Source: Streptomyces venezuelae (GTDB lineage Bacteria; Actinomycetota; Actinomycetes; Streptomycetales; Streptomycetaceae). From it: a stretch of DNA of 64,000 nucleotides. Below the pieces are notes generated by a model. That model made no database searches and was not told where the DNA came from. It saw nothing but the letters and a program-made list of their open reading frames with translations. How positions within the stretch are numbered: the stretch's first letter is position 1; each line of letters opens with the position of its first letter. Made by a program: the position numbers and the translations under genes. This document shows positions 24,480-32,458 of this stretch, one piece after another. The stretch lies in assembly GCF_008642335.1 (NCBI RefSeq), contig NZ_CP029191.1, positions 1 through 64,000 of the forward strand, written 5' to 3'.

Positions 24480-25752
24480 CGAGCATCTCCAATCGCCGCC
24501 GTATGACGTCGTGGTGGACGAGGAAGCGCTCGGGTCGCGGCTCCTCGCGCAGCTCGACGCCCTCGGCGGCCAGGGTGTCCTTGAAGGGGGTGCCGGTGGC
24601 CGCCGTGCGGTTGGCGGCGGCCTGCGCGCAGCGGTAGGCGTGCTCGCGCTCGGTGCCGTCGCCGAGCAGGTCGGCCAGGACGGCCGAACTGTAGATGAGG
24701 CCGTGGGTGCGCTCCAGTGCGGCGCGCATCGTCTCGGGGCGCACGGTGAGGTGGGCCAGGAGCTCTTCGGCCCGGGTGGCCTGGAAGTGGGCGACGGCCA
24801 GGCTGTCGGGCAGGATGACCCGCTCCACGGACTGGTGGGCCAGGTCCCGCTCGTGCCACAGCGCGACGTCCTCCAGGGCGGTGGTGGCGTAGCCGCGCAG
24901 CAGGCGGGCCAGGCCGCACAGCCGTTCGCTGGTGGTGGGGTTGCGTTTGTGGGGCATGGCGCTGGAGCCCTGGTAGGCGGGGGCGCGCTGTTCTTCGACC
25001 TCGGCGACCTCGGTGCGCTGCAGCAGCCGCATCTCCAGGGCGATCTGTTCGACGCAGGCGCCCAGCGCGGCGACGGCCTGCACGAGTTGGGCGTGCCGGT
25101 CGCGGGCGACGACCTGGCTGGGCGCGGGCTCGATGCCAAGGCCCAGCGACTGGCACACGTACTGTTCGACGTAGGGGTCGATGAGGGCGTAGGTGCCCAC
25201 CGAGCCGGAGATGGTGCCGACGGCGACGGCCTCGCGGGCGGCCGTCAGGCGGGTCAGGGAGCGGTCGATCGCGAAGGCGTAGCCGGCGAGTTTGTGGCCG
25301 AAGGTGGTCGGTTCGGCGTGGATGCCGTGGGTGCGGCCGACCATGAGGGTGTCGAAGTGTTCCAGGGCGCGGGCCACCAGGGTGCGGCGCAGGCGGCGGG
25401 CGGCCGCCGTCAGCAGGTCGGTGGCCCGGGCCAGGGTGTGGCCCAGTGCGGTGTCGACCAGGTCGTAGCTGGTCATGCCCAGGTGGACCCAGCGGGCGGA
25501 GGATTCGGGGATGTGCTCGCAGTAGGCGGCGAGGAAGGAGAGGACTTCGTGGTCGCGGTCCTTCTCGATCTCGGCGATGCGCTGGGCGAGTGGCACGGGG
25601 GCGCGGCGCATGTCGCGCACCGCGTCCTCGGGGACGCGTCCCAGGCGCACCTGGGCCTCGGTGGCGAGGATCTCGACGCGGACCCAGGTGGCGTAGCGGT
25701 GCTGGTCGCTGAAGAGTTCCGCCATCTCGGGCAGGGTGTATCGGGCAATCAT
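24463..25752 (-). CDS. PurB-like lyase releasing acetylhydrazine (FzmR-type)
   Basis: 429 residues with typical adenylosuccinate lyase motifs: MTSYDLVDTALG, the catalytic His in GRTHGIHAEPTTFGHKLAG, and the signature GSSAMPHKRNP. A second, separate purB would normally be in the chromosome for purine synthesis. Here it sits between the glutamine-synthetase-like and GNAT genes, as in the fosfazinomycin and kinamycin hydrazine cassettes. There, FzmR eliminates fumarate from N-acetylhydrazinosuccinate to give acetylhydrazine. It differs from the lyase at 16590-18455, which has no partner in this operon and carries an insert. Confidence 0.85.
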   Translation of the reverse strand: MIARYTLPEMAELFSDQHRYATWVRVEILATEAQVRLGRVPEDAVRDMRRAPVPLAQRIAEIEKDRDHEVLSFLAAYCEHIPESSARWVHLGMTSYDLVDTALGHTLARATDLLTAAARRLRRTLVARALEHFDTLMVGRTHGIHAEPTTFGHKLAGYAFAIDRSLTRLTAAREAVAVGTISGSVGTYALIDPYVEQYVCQSLGLGIEPAPSQVVARDRHAQLVQAVAALGACVEQIALEMRLLQRTEVAEVEEQRAPAYQGSSAMPHKRNPTTSERLCGLARLLRGYATTALEDVALWHERDLAHQSVERVILPDSLAVAHFQATRAEELLAHLTVRPETMRAALERTHGLIYSSAVLADLLGDGTEREHAYRCAQAAANRTAATGTPFKDTLAAEGVELREEPRPERFLVHHDVIRRRLEMLDELED

Positions 25753-25831
25753 GCAACGGCCTCTGTTCTGCGGGGTGTCGGCTCGTGGGGTGTCGGCATG
25801 CTGGTCGGGGGCGTGCGGGTGGTGGGCACGC

Positions 25832-27352
25832 TCAGTACGCCTCGAAGTACTCGCGCTGTTCCCAGGCGGTGACCTGGTCGGGGCTGGTGCCGGTGGTGGC
25901 GCACCAGGTTTCGTAGCGGCGCAGTTCGCTCTCCTTGAGGCGGGTGAGGCAGGTGGCCAGCGGGCGGCCCAGGAGCTGGTCGGCGCGGCCCGCGGTGAAC
26001 GCGGCGAGCGCTTCGCCCAGGGACTGCGGTACGTGCTGTTCGGCGGCCGGGGCGGACTGCTCGGCGGCGGGGGCGGGCCGGCCGCCTTCCGGGGTGCCTT
26101 TCAGGCCGGTGAGGCCGGCGAAGAGCTGGGCGGCGATGGCCAGGTAGGGGTTGGCGCACGGTTCGCCGCTGCGGTTTTCGATGTGGGCGCCGGTGCCGCC
26201 GCCGACCATGCGGAGCATGACGCTGCGGTCCTCCATGGACCAGTCCATGCGGGTGGGGGCCAGCGCGTGGCGGGAGTCGAGGCGGCGGTAGCCGTTGACG
26301 GTGGGCACCGAGAGCAGGAACAGCTCCCTGGTGTGGGCGAGCAGGCCGTCCGCGTACGCCTTGGCCTGCGGGGAGAGGCCGCCCGCGGGGCCGTCGGCGG
26401 CGAAGAGGTTGCGGCCGCTCGCGGTGTCCAGGACGGACTGGTGCAGGTGCCAGCCGCTGGGGTCGAAGGCGTCCAGGAGCGGCTGGGACATGAAGGAGGC
26501 GTGGTGGCCGCGCCGGGCGCACCAGCGTTTGGTGGCGGTGCGGAACAGCAGCATGGCGTCCGCGGTGTCCAGGGCGGACATCGGGCTGAAGGTGGATTCG
26601 ACCTGGCCGGGCCCGGATTCGTGCTCCATGGAGCGCAGCGGCAGGCCCAGCGCGGCCAGGTGCAGGGCCAGGGGGTCGGTGATGTGGGCGACGGAGTCGT
26701 AGCGGGCGTCCAGGTTGAACTGGTAGCCGGCGTTCATCGCGGCCACCCGGGGCGCCTGGCCCTGCAGGCCGAAGCCGTTGCCGGTGTTGCCGGGCGCCTG
26801 GTCCAGGAGGCGGGTGAGGTACCACTCGACTTCCAGGCCGGTGACCGGGGTGTAGCCGTGGGCGGTGTAGTCGGCGCCGAGGCGGCGCAGTACGGCGCGG
26901 GAGGACAGCGGGTGGGCCGTGCCCTCGCGCAGGTATTCGTCGCCGATGACCCAGGCGGTGCGCGGCTGGGTGTCGGGCAGGAGCTGGAAGGTGAGCGGGT
27001 CGGGTACGAGGATGAAGTTGCCGGCGCCGGCGAGTTCCTCCACGCCCAGGCCGGGGTCGCCCAGGAAGTCGACGGCGATGGCGTGGCCGGTGTCGAAGAG
27101 GAAGGGGCCGGGGCTGAAGTTCATGCCGTTGCGCAGCACGGAGCGGAAGGTGTCCGCGGTCAGGGTCTTGGAGCGGGCCAGGCCGTGCGGGTCGCAGAAG
27201 GCCAGGCGGACGAAGTCGAGGTGGTCGAGGTCGGCCTCGATCTGTTCGGCGGCGGCGAACTGCTCCTCGCTCCACAGGTCGTGGTCGGCGACGAAGGAGG
27301 GGGTGCCGACGGCGTCCTGGGCGGCTATGGAGCGCCATGCGCGGGTGTACAT
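25832..27352 (-). CDS. Glutamine-synthetase-like gamma-glutamylhydrazine ligase
   Basis: 506 residues. The beta-grasp and catalytic domains of glutamine synthetase are recognisable: EVEWYL, EHESGPGQVESTF (metal-binding Glu residues), GWHLHQSV (ATP-site His) and the C-terminal RMVGGGTGAHIENRSGEPCANPYLAIAAQL. A ~25-residue Ala/Pro/Glu insert precedes the last helices. The homologue in fosfazinomycin/kinamycin pathways ligates hydrazine to glutamate, making the glutamyl carrier. Overlap with the amidase stop (27356) by a few bases shows co-translation. Start ATG 27352. Confidence 0.85.
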   Translation of the reverse strand: MYTRAWRSIAAQDAVGTPSFVADHDLWSEEQFAAAEQIEADLDHLDFVRLAFCDPHGLARSKTLTADTFRSVLRNGMNFSPGPFLFDTGHAIAVDFLGDPGLGVEELAGAGNFILVPDPLTFQLLPDTQPRTAWVIGDEYLREGTAHPLSSRAVLRRLGADYTAHGYTPVTGLEVEWYLTRLLDQAPGNTGNGFGLQGQAPRVAAMNAGYQFNLDARYDSVAHITDPLALHLAALGLPLRSMEHESGPGQVESTFSPMSALDTADAMLLFRTATKRWCARRGHHASFMSQPLLDAFDPSGWHLHQSVLDTASGRNLFAADGPAGGLSPQAKAYADGLLAHTRELFLLSVPTVNGYRRLDSRHALAPTRMDWSMEDRSVMLRMVGGGTGAHIENRSGEPCANPYLAIAAQLFAGLTGLKGTPEGGRPAPAAEQSAPAAEQHVPQSLGEALAAFTAGRADQLLGRPLATCLTRLKESELRRYETWCATTGTSPDQVTAWEQREYFEAY

Positions 27353-27355
27353 GGG

Positions 27356-28780
27356 TCAGGGGGTCCTTTCGGTGGCGGGGACGAGCGCGTGCCCGGGGCG
27401 GGGCGGGGGCAGGGCTCCCAGCTCCCTTTCCAGGCGGTGGGCCACCGTCAGGACCAGGTCGTCGGCGCCGACGGGGCCCACGAGCTGGATGCCGGCGGGC
27501 AGTCCGGAGCCGGTCAGGCCGGCCGGGAGGGTCACCGCGGGCTGGCCGGTCATGTTGAAGGGGTAGGAGGCGGGTGACCAGGACAGCCAGAGCAGGTCGC
27601 GGGGGTCGGCCGCCCAGGGCGGGGCGATGGCGTGCAGGTCGAAGGGTTCGATGGGGACGGTGGCCATGGCCAGCAGGTGGTGGCGGCGCATCACCGAGCG
27701 CAGCCGGGTGCGCAGTTGCTGGCGGACTTCTTCGGCGCGCATCAGGGCGGTGCCGCTCAGGGTGCGGCCGTAGCGGACGATTTCCAGGCGGCCCGGGTCG
27801 CAGTGTTCCTCGTCCTCGCGGGTGGTGCCGGCGGCTTCGGCGGCGGCCAGGATGTCGACGAGGGCGGGGTAGAGGTCGTCGCAGCGCACCTGGACGCGTT
27901 CGACGTGGTGGCCCTGGCCGGTGAGGGCGCCCATCGCCTGTTCGGTGACCTTGCGGATCTCCTCGGTGGTGCCCTCGTACTCGATCCATCCGATGTGCTG
28001 GCGGCGGCGGTGGGCGGGCAGGTCGATGGAGCCCAGGCCGGAGTCGGGGTCGGCGGGGTGGGGGCCTGCGATGACGGCGGCGAGCGCGGCGGCGTCGGTG
28101 ACGGTGCGGGCCAGGGTGCCCTGGTGGGCGAGGCGGTCGACGCCGTTGGGGACGTAGGGGACGCGTCCGTAGGAGGGTTTGTAGCCGGCCACGCCGCAGA
28201 ACGCGGCGGGGATGCGGATGGAGCCGGCGCCGTCGGTGGCCAGGGCGCCCTCGCCCAGGCCGGTGGCGACCGCGGCGGCGGCGCCGCCGCTGGAGCCGCC
28301 CGCGGTCAGGTGGGGGGCGTAGGGGTTGGCGGTGGGCGGCGCGGTGCGGCCCAGGGTGGCGGCGCTCCAGCCGTACTCGCTGGTGGTGGTCTTGCCGATG
28401 ACGACGGCGCCGGCGGCGCGCAGCCGGGCGACGGCCGGGGCGTCTTTGCGGGGGCGGTGGTTGGGCAGCAGGGAGCCGCGGGTGGTGGGCAGGTCGCGGG
28501 TCTGCAGGAGGTCCTTGACGGAGACCGTGACGCCGAGCAGCGGGGCGCCCTGCCAGGCGCCCGCGCCGCGTTCGCGGATGCGGCGGTCGGCGTGCTCGGC
28601 GGCGCGCAGCGCTTCGTCGCCGGCAACGGTGACGAACGCGCCGAGGGTGTCGTGTTCGCGTACGGCGTCCAGTACGGCCTGCACGTGCTCGACGACGGTC
28701 GTCTCGCGGCGCCGCAGCCGCGCGGTGAGCTCCCCGATCGCCCCGTGCGCCCCGTGCGCCCCGTGCGCCCCGGCGGTCAT
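27356..28780 (-). CDS. Amidase-signature enzyme, probable acetylhydrazine hydrolase
   Basis: 474 residues. The Ser-cisSer-Lys triad is visible: Lys in VSVKDLLQT, cis-Ser in TAGGSSGGAAAAVA, and the nucleophile in ATDGAGSIRIPAAF. In the fosfazinomycin/kinamycin pathway an amidase (FzmO/KinK-type) frees hydrazine from acetylhydrazine before glutamylation. ATG 28780 overlaps the preceding gene's TGA by 4 nt. The start contains an AHG triplet repeat (GAHGAHGAHG) encoded by a 9-nt tandem repeat. Confidence 0.85.
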   Translation of the reverse strand: MTAGAHGAHGAHGAIGELTARLRRRETTVVEHVQAVLDAVREHDTLGAFVTVAGDEALRAAEHADRRIRERGAGAWQGAPLLGVTVSVKDLLQTRDLPTTRGSLLPNHRPRKDAPAVARLRAAGAVVIGKTTTSEYGWSAATLGRTAPPTANPYAPHLTAGGSSGGAAAAVATGLGEGALATDGAGSIRIPAAFCGVAGYKPSYGRVPYVPNGVDRLAHQGTLARTVTDAAALAAVIAGPHPADPDSGLGSIDLPAHRRRQHIGWIEYEGTTEEIRKVTEQAMGALTGQGHHVERVQVRCDDLYPALVDILAAAEAAGTTREDEEHCDPGRLEIVRYGRTLSGTALMRAEEVRQQLRTRLRSVMRRHHLLAMATVPIEPFDLHAIAPPWAADPRDLLWLSWSPASYPFNMTGQPAVTLPAGLTGSGLPAGIQLVGPVGADDLVLTVAHRLERELGALPPPRPGHALVPATERTP

Positions 28781-30714
28781 CGTGGGGTGCCCTGGGGGGT
28801 GTGGGCGGCGGTGATGGTGTGCCAGTGCCAGGGGGCGTCGAAGGCGGTGACCTCGACGGGGGTGCCGGCCAGGGTGAGTTCGGCGGCCAGGGTGGTGGCG
28901 CGGGCGATGAAGCGGGAGGCGCGGTGGGCGGCGAGCAGGTCGGGCTCGGTGAAGGGGGTGCCGGCGCAGCGCAGCAGGCGCAGGTCGACGAAGCCGTTGA
29001 AGGTGCGTCCGGCGACCTCGACGGGCTGCGGGGAGCGGATGGAGAAGCGCACCTGGTTGCTGACGTGCCCGTGGTGGTGCTGGTCGGAGAAGAACGCGAT
29101 GTCGGGGATGGTGGGCGGCACGAAGTGGTCGCGGGCCACCACGGCGGGGTGGCGGGGCAGGTTGCCGGGCACGAAGTGCCAGGAGTTGTACTGCATGCGC
29201 GAGGACATCGCCCAGGCCGCGTCCGCCATCGCCTTGGGTGAGTCGCCGAAGTGGGCGCGTGCCTGGGGGCGGGGCACCACGCAGCAGAAGTAGTGGGTGA
29301 TGTCCCAGCCGCAGATCTCCGCCCAGCTCTCGGTGCGCAGCGCGTCGATGAGGGCGGGCAGGGAGCGCATGCCGCGGCTCATGGCGAAGTCGGCGGCGAA
29401 GACGTCGGCGACGGCCGTGACGCTCTCGTGGACGAGGGCTTCGAGTCCGGTGGCGTGGGCGCCGTGCGGGCGGGCGAGCCAGGCGGGCTCGGCGGCCGCG
29501 CTGTGGCCCAGTTCGTCCAGGGTGGTGCCGGTCAGCGGGAGGCGGGCGGCCAGGCGGCGGCTGAGTTCCTCGTCGCGCCGGCGTACTCCGTCGGTGTCGG
29601 CGGCGATGCGTTCCACCTTGTGCATCAGGGTGCCGTGGATCTCGCGGTAGAGGGGGACCTGGCGGATGACCTGGCGGCGGCGGGTGCCGAGTGCTTCGGC
29701 GAGCGTCTTGAGGTCCTCCACGCCGTGGGAGGCGGCGGGGGCGACCGGCTGGCCGGGGACGCTGTTGTAGGAGTGGCGGATGCGTTCGAGCATGGCGGCG
29801 ACGTGGTCGATGCTCAGCTGGGTGCCGTTGGCCTCCTCCACCCGGCCGGCGCCGGCGGAGCGGATGAGCAGGGTCAGGCCGATGACCAGCTGCACGTCGT
29901 GGTCGGACCAGAGTTCCAGGGGCAGTTGCTGCAGGCTGCTCAGGACGCAGTCGGGGTGTCCGGGCCACAGGGTCTTGCCGGTGAGGCTGTTCTGCTCGCG
30001 GAAGTTGGTGTACTGGCGGTGTTCTTGGTAGAGCACGAAGGGGGCGGTGCGCAGGGCCGCTTCCTTGGCCTGTTCCAGGAGTTCGTCGCGGCCCTTCTCG
30101 CCCTGGCGCTCCAGCCAGGCGCGGCAGTCGGCCAGGGTGTGGGCGGTGCGGGCGGCGGCGCGGCTCATGCGGTCGTGGTAGGCGCGGGCGGCCTGCAGGG
30201 ACCAGGGCACGCGCAGGACGCCGCCGACCAGGTGGCGGCGGTCCAGGGGGCCCTGGGCGGGGCCGCGCAGGACGATGCGGCCGGTGGTGGCCAGGGCGAG
30301 CTCGCCGACGAAGACGGGTTCCTCGGCGGCGGCCTCGATGAGGTCGACGGCCGGCTCCGTGCCGTGGCCGGCGGGGGTGGTGTCCTCGCGCCAGGTCAGG
30401 CCCCACAGGGCGCGGAAGGCGGCTTCCTCGGTGGTGGCCAGGGCGCGCAGCTGTACCTGGGGCGGTACGTGGCCGTCGAGGCTGAGGAGGATGTCGACGC
30501 TCGCGCGCAGGTCGGGGGCGGTGCGGGCGCGCTGCCAGACCCTCTCCAGGAGGGCGGGGAAGCCGGCGCCGGGCTCGCGGGGGCGGTCGGGGCCCGGTGC
30601 GGTGCCCGCGGCGGTGCCCAGGCGGCTGGGGCGGCGGCTGAGGCGTTTTCTGGCGTTGGCGGCGCGGCGGCTCTCGCGTTCGGCGGGCCCGTTCGTCTCG
30701 GCGGGCCCGGTCAT
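28777..30714 (-). CDS. Unknown 645-residue protein of the hydrazine cassette
   Basis: 645 residues from ATG 30714, cytosolic, mainly helical in the first half, no signal peptide. I recognise no catalytic family. Notable segments are YQEHRQYTNFREQNSLTGKTLWPGHPDCVL (residues about 220-250), GWDITHYFCCVVP, and a His-rich FFSDQHHHGHVSNQVRF near residue 560. It is translationally coupled on both sides: it overlaps the ferredoxin stop and the amidase start by 4 nt each. The hydrazine cassette of fosfazinomycin/kinamycin contains one conserved protein of unknown function, probably this one. Joining nitrous acid with aspartate to make hydrazinosuccinate is the step without an assigned enzyme here, so this protein with its ferredoxin is the candidate. 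That is inference. Confidence 0.8.
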   Translation of the reverse strand: MTGPAETNGPAERESRRAANARKRLSRRPSRLGTAAGTAPGPDRPREPGAGFPALLERVWQRARTAPDLRASVDILLSLDGHVPPQVQLRALATTEEAAFRALWGLTWREDTTPAGHGTEPAVDLIEAAAEEPVFVGELALATTGRIVLRGPAQGPLDRRHLVGGVLRVPWSLQAARAYHDRMSRAAARTAHTLADCRAWLERQGEKGRDELLEQAKEAALRTAPFVLYQEHRQYTNFREQNSLTGKTLWPGHPDCVLSSLQQLPLELWSDHDVQLVIGLTLLIRSAGAGRVEEANGTQLSIDHVAAMLERIRHSYNSVPGQPVAPAASHGVEDLKTLAEALGTRRRQVIRQVPLYREIHGTLMHKVERIAADTDGVRRRDEELSRRLAARLPLTGTTLDELGHSAAAEPAWLARPHGAHATGLEALVHESVTAVADVFAADFAMSRGMRSLPALIDALRTESWAEICGWDITHYFCCVVPRPQARAHFGDSPKAMADAAWAMSSRMQYNSWHFVPGNLPRHPAVVARDHFVPPTIPDIAFFSDQHHHGHVSNQVRFSIRSPQPVEVAGRTFNGFVDLRLLRCAGTPFTEPDLLAAHRASRFIARATTLAAELTLAGTPVEVTAFDAPWHWHTITAAHTPQGTPR

Positions 30715-31037
30715 GAGGTGCCCGCGGACAGGTCGATGTGGCTCCACAGGCTCGCGTCGGTGGCCTGCCAGTCCTCGTCGACGTAGATGCAGTCGACGGG
30801 GCACTCCAGGACGCAGGCGGGGCAGCCCGAGCACAGTTCGGGAATGATGACGACGTCGAGACCGCGGTCGAATATGGCGCCGAACTCCTCGGGACAGCCG
30901 CGCAGGCAGCTGTCGCAGGTGATGCACTCCGAGGTTTCTATGCGGCGCGGTGGCTTCTTCCAGTTCTCGCCGCGAGTTCGCGCGGCGATCCGCTCGGAAC
31001 GGGCGGATTTCGCCGCCGGCAATGCGTTCTCGCTCAC
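30711..31037 (-). CDS. 2[4Fe-4S] ferredoxin of the hydrazine cassette
   Basis: 108 residues from GTG 31037. Two complete cluster motifs, CITCDSCLRGCP and CSGCPACVLECP, show a bacterial-type 2[4Fe-4S] ferredoxin with a ~40-residue basic N-terminal extension and a ~25-residue C-terminal tail. It is the first gene of the hydrazine operon and overlaps the unknown 645-residue protein by 4 nt. Immediate coupling suggests that it delivers electrons to that protein. A StrR-type inverted repeat lies 98 bp upstream. Confidence 0.9.
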   Translation of the reverse strand: MSENALPAAKSARSERIAARTRGENWKKPPRRIETSECITCDSCLRGCPEEFGAIFDRGLDVVIIPELCSGCPACVLECPVDCIYVDEDWQATDASLWSHIDLSAGTS

Positions 31038-31135
31038 GGAACACTCACCCTTCGGGTCGGTTCGAGACGCCCACATCGTTACGACGGGGTCTCGACCACT
31101 CCATGAGCTTCGGTGGTGGCGTACTCGACTGCTTT

Positions 31136-31163
31136 GTTCAACCGGTGAATTGCTCGGTTGAAC
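31136..31163. promoter_or_regulatory. StrR-box-like operator 1 (hydrazine operon / VOC gene)
   Basis: GTTCAACCG (31136-31144) and CGGTTGAAC (31155-31163) form a perfect 9-bp inverted repeat around 10 nt; the palindrome extends one base outwards on each side. The StrR/NovG-type consensus is GTTCRACTG-N11-CRGTYGAAC. It lies between the divergent ferredoxin (31037, -) and VOC (31248, +) genes and may control both. The spacer is one base short of the usual 11. Confidence 0.7.
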
Positions 31164-31247
31164 AGCGGCGGGCGGTTCTACCGTCGTGCCCACACACCGT
31201 CCCCACCGGGGTCCTACGGGGTTGGACCACGAACAGGAGCTGCCACG

Positions 31248-31712
31248 ATGCCTGCGACGCCGACGCCGAAACTGATGACGTTCTTGACCTTCAGGAGCCA
31301 GGCCGAGGAGGCGCTGCAGTTCTACACCGCGCTCTTCGACAACTCCGAGGTGCACCGGATGATCCGGGCGCGGGCCGGTGAGCCGGGATGGCAGGAAGGG
31401 GTGCTGCAGCACGCCCTGTTCACACTCGACGGGCAGATGTTCATGTGTACGAACATGCCGCCGCCGGGGGCCGTTGGATACGATCTTGCGCCGTGGGATT
31501 CGTATGAGTTCTCCCCCGCGACCGCGATATATGTGCAGTGCGAATCGGAAAGTGAATTCGATCGTTTCTACACGGCGCTTTCCGAGAAGGGTGAGGTCAT
31601 CATGCCGGCGGGCGGGTACGAATTCAGTGCCCGGTTCGCGTGGCTGACCGACCGGTTCGGGGTGTCGTGGCGCATCAATCTCGTGCCGTCCCGGGGCCCG
31701 CGCGCCCGGTGA
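31248..31712 (+). CDS. VOC/PhnB-like small protein
   Basis: 154 residues with one glyoxalase-like (vicinal oxygen chelate) module of the PhnB/3-dmu-9_3-mt type: LMTFLTFRSQAEEALQFYTALF at the start, then ALFTLDGQMFMCTN, and a C-terminal GVSWRINLVP. Such proteins bind or sequester small aromatic molecules, or catalyse isomerisation. In this cluster resistance by binding or a tailoring role are both possible. AGGAGC precedes ATG 31248. It is divergent from the hydrazine operon and shares its operator. Confidence 0.75.
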   Translation: MPATPTPKLMTFLTFRSQAEEALQFYTALFDNSEVHRMIRARAGEPGWQEGVLQHALFTLDGQMFMCTNMPPPGAVGYDLAPWDSYEFSPATAIYVQCESESEFDRFYTALSEKGEVIMPAGGYEFSARFAWLTDRFGVSWRINLVPSRGPRAR

Positions 31713-31740
31713 GAGCCCTGCGCGCCACACGCGCCGCACG

Positions 31741-31786
31741 CGGCTGAGGCCGGCCCGCCTCGGGGAAGGGGGGCCGGCCTCAGCCG
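31741..31786. terminator. Perfect 16-bp hairpin, bidirectional terminator
   Basis: Arms 31741-31756 and 31771-31786 are perfectly complementary. It separates the convergent VOC and AhpD-like genes. Confidence 0.8.
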
Positions 31787-31820
31787 TGTGCGGGTTTCGG
31801 TCGGCGGGTGCGGGGGCCGG

Positions 31821-32273
31821 TCAGCCCCAGGCGCCGGCGATCGCCTTGGTGGTCACGTTCAGGCGGTTGAAGAAGTTGGACAGGGCGATCATGAGGATCA
31901 GGGCCGCCAGGCCCTTCTCGTCGTAGTGGGCCTTGGCGCGCTCCCACACGTCGTCCGGCACCGGGTCGGAGCGGTCGGCCAGGCGGGTGGCGCACTCGGC
32001 CAGCTCCAGCGCGGCGCGCTCGGCGTCGGTGAAGTAGGAGGTCTCCCGCCAGGCGGAGACGGCGAACAGGCGCTCCTCGGTCTCGCCGGCCTTGCGGGCG
32101 CCGCGGGCCCCGGAGTCCACACAGGGGCTGCAGCCGTTGATCTGGCTCGCGCGCAGGTGGACCAGGTCCAGGGTCGTCTTCGGGACTCCACCGGAGTAGA
32201 TCGCCTTGTACATGTCCTGCACAGGCTGGGTGGCGTCAAGGATCATCGCCGGGTTCTGCAGGCGCGCTTCCAT
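31821..32273 (-). CDS. AhpD/carboxymuconolactone decarboxylase-family protein with CxxC
   Basis: 150 residues from ATG 32273 (AGAGGA at 8 nt). It matches the AhpD-like fold: LDLVHLRASQINGCSPCVDSGARGARKAG contains the redox CxxC, followed by LNVTTKAIAGAW at the end. AhpD-like proteins reduce peroxidases or detoxify reactive species. ECF41 sigma factors typically control exactly this type of gene (carboxymuconolactone decarboxylase/oxidoreductase/epimerase). An ECF41-type promoter lies upstream and an ECF41-like sigma gene about 2.6 kb away. The presence in a reactive-diazo cluster suggests protection from oxidants. Confidence 0.85.
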   Translation of the reverse strand: MEARLQNPAMILDATQPVQDMYKAIYSGGVPKTTLDLVHLRASQINGCSPCVDSGARGARKAGETEERLFAVSAWRETSYFTDAERAALELAECATRLADRSDPVPDDVWERAKAHYDEKGLAALILMIALSNFFNRLNVTTKAIAGAWG

Positions 32274-32329
32274 GATTTTTCCTCTCTTGGTTCACCATCG
32301 ACGCCGCTTTCAGGCAGCGTCACTTCTAT

Positions 32330-32356
32330 GACGACTGGGGGCGGGTGAGTGTGACA
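32330..32356 (-). promoter_or_regulatory. ECF41-type promoter of the AhpD-like gene
   Basis: On the minus strand, TGTCACA (-35), 16 nt, then CGTCATAG (-10). TGTCACA and CGTC are the described ECF41 promoter elements. The AhpD-like start codon is about 57 nt downstream. The stretch after the -10 (AGTGACG) is shared with two other promoters in the window. Confidence 0.8.
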
Positions 32357-32458
32357 GCGGCAGGTCACCGGGGCTGCCGGGACCTGGCGCACGGTCGGGG
32401 GCGGGGGCGCGCGCCGCGGGGGATTCGGCGCGGCGCCCCCTTCCGTCCGGCGCGCCGG

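Noticed and set aside
24463..25752. Housekeeping purB
   Set aside because: Its place inside the coupled hydrazine operon argues for the acetylhydrazine-releasing lyase; housekeeping role not excluded but unlikely.
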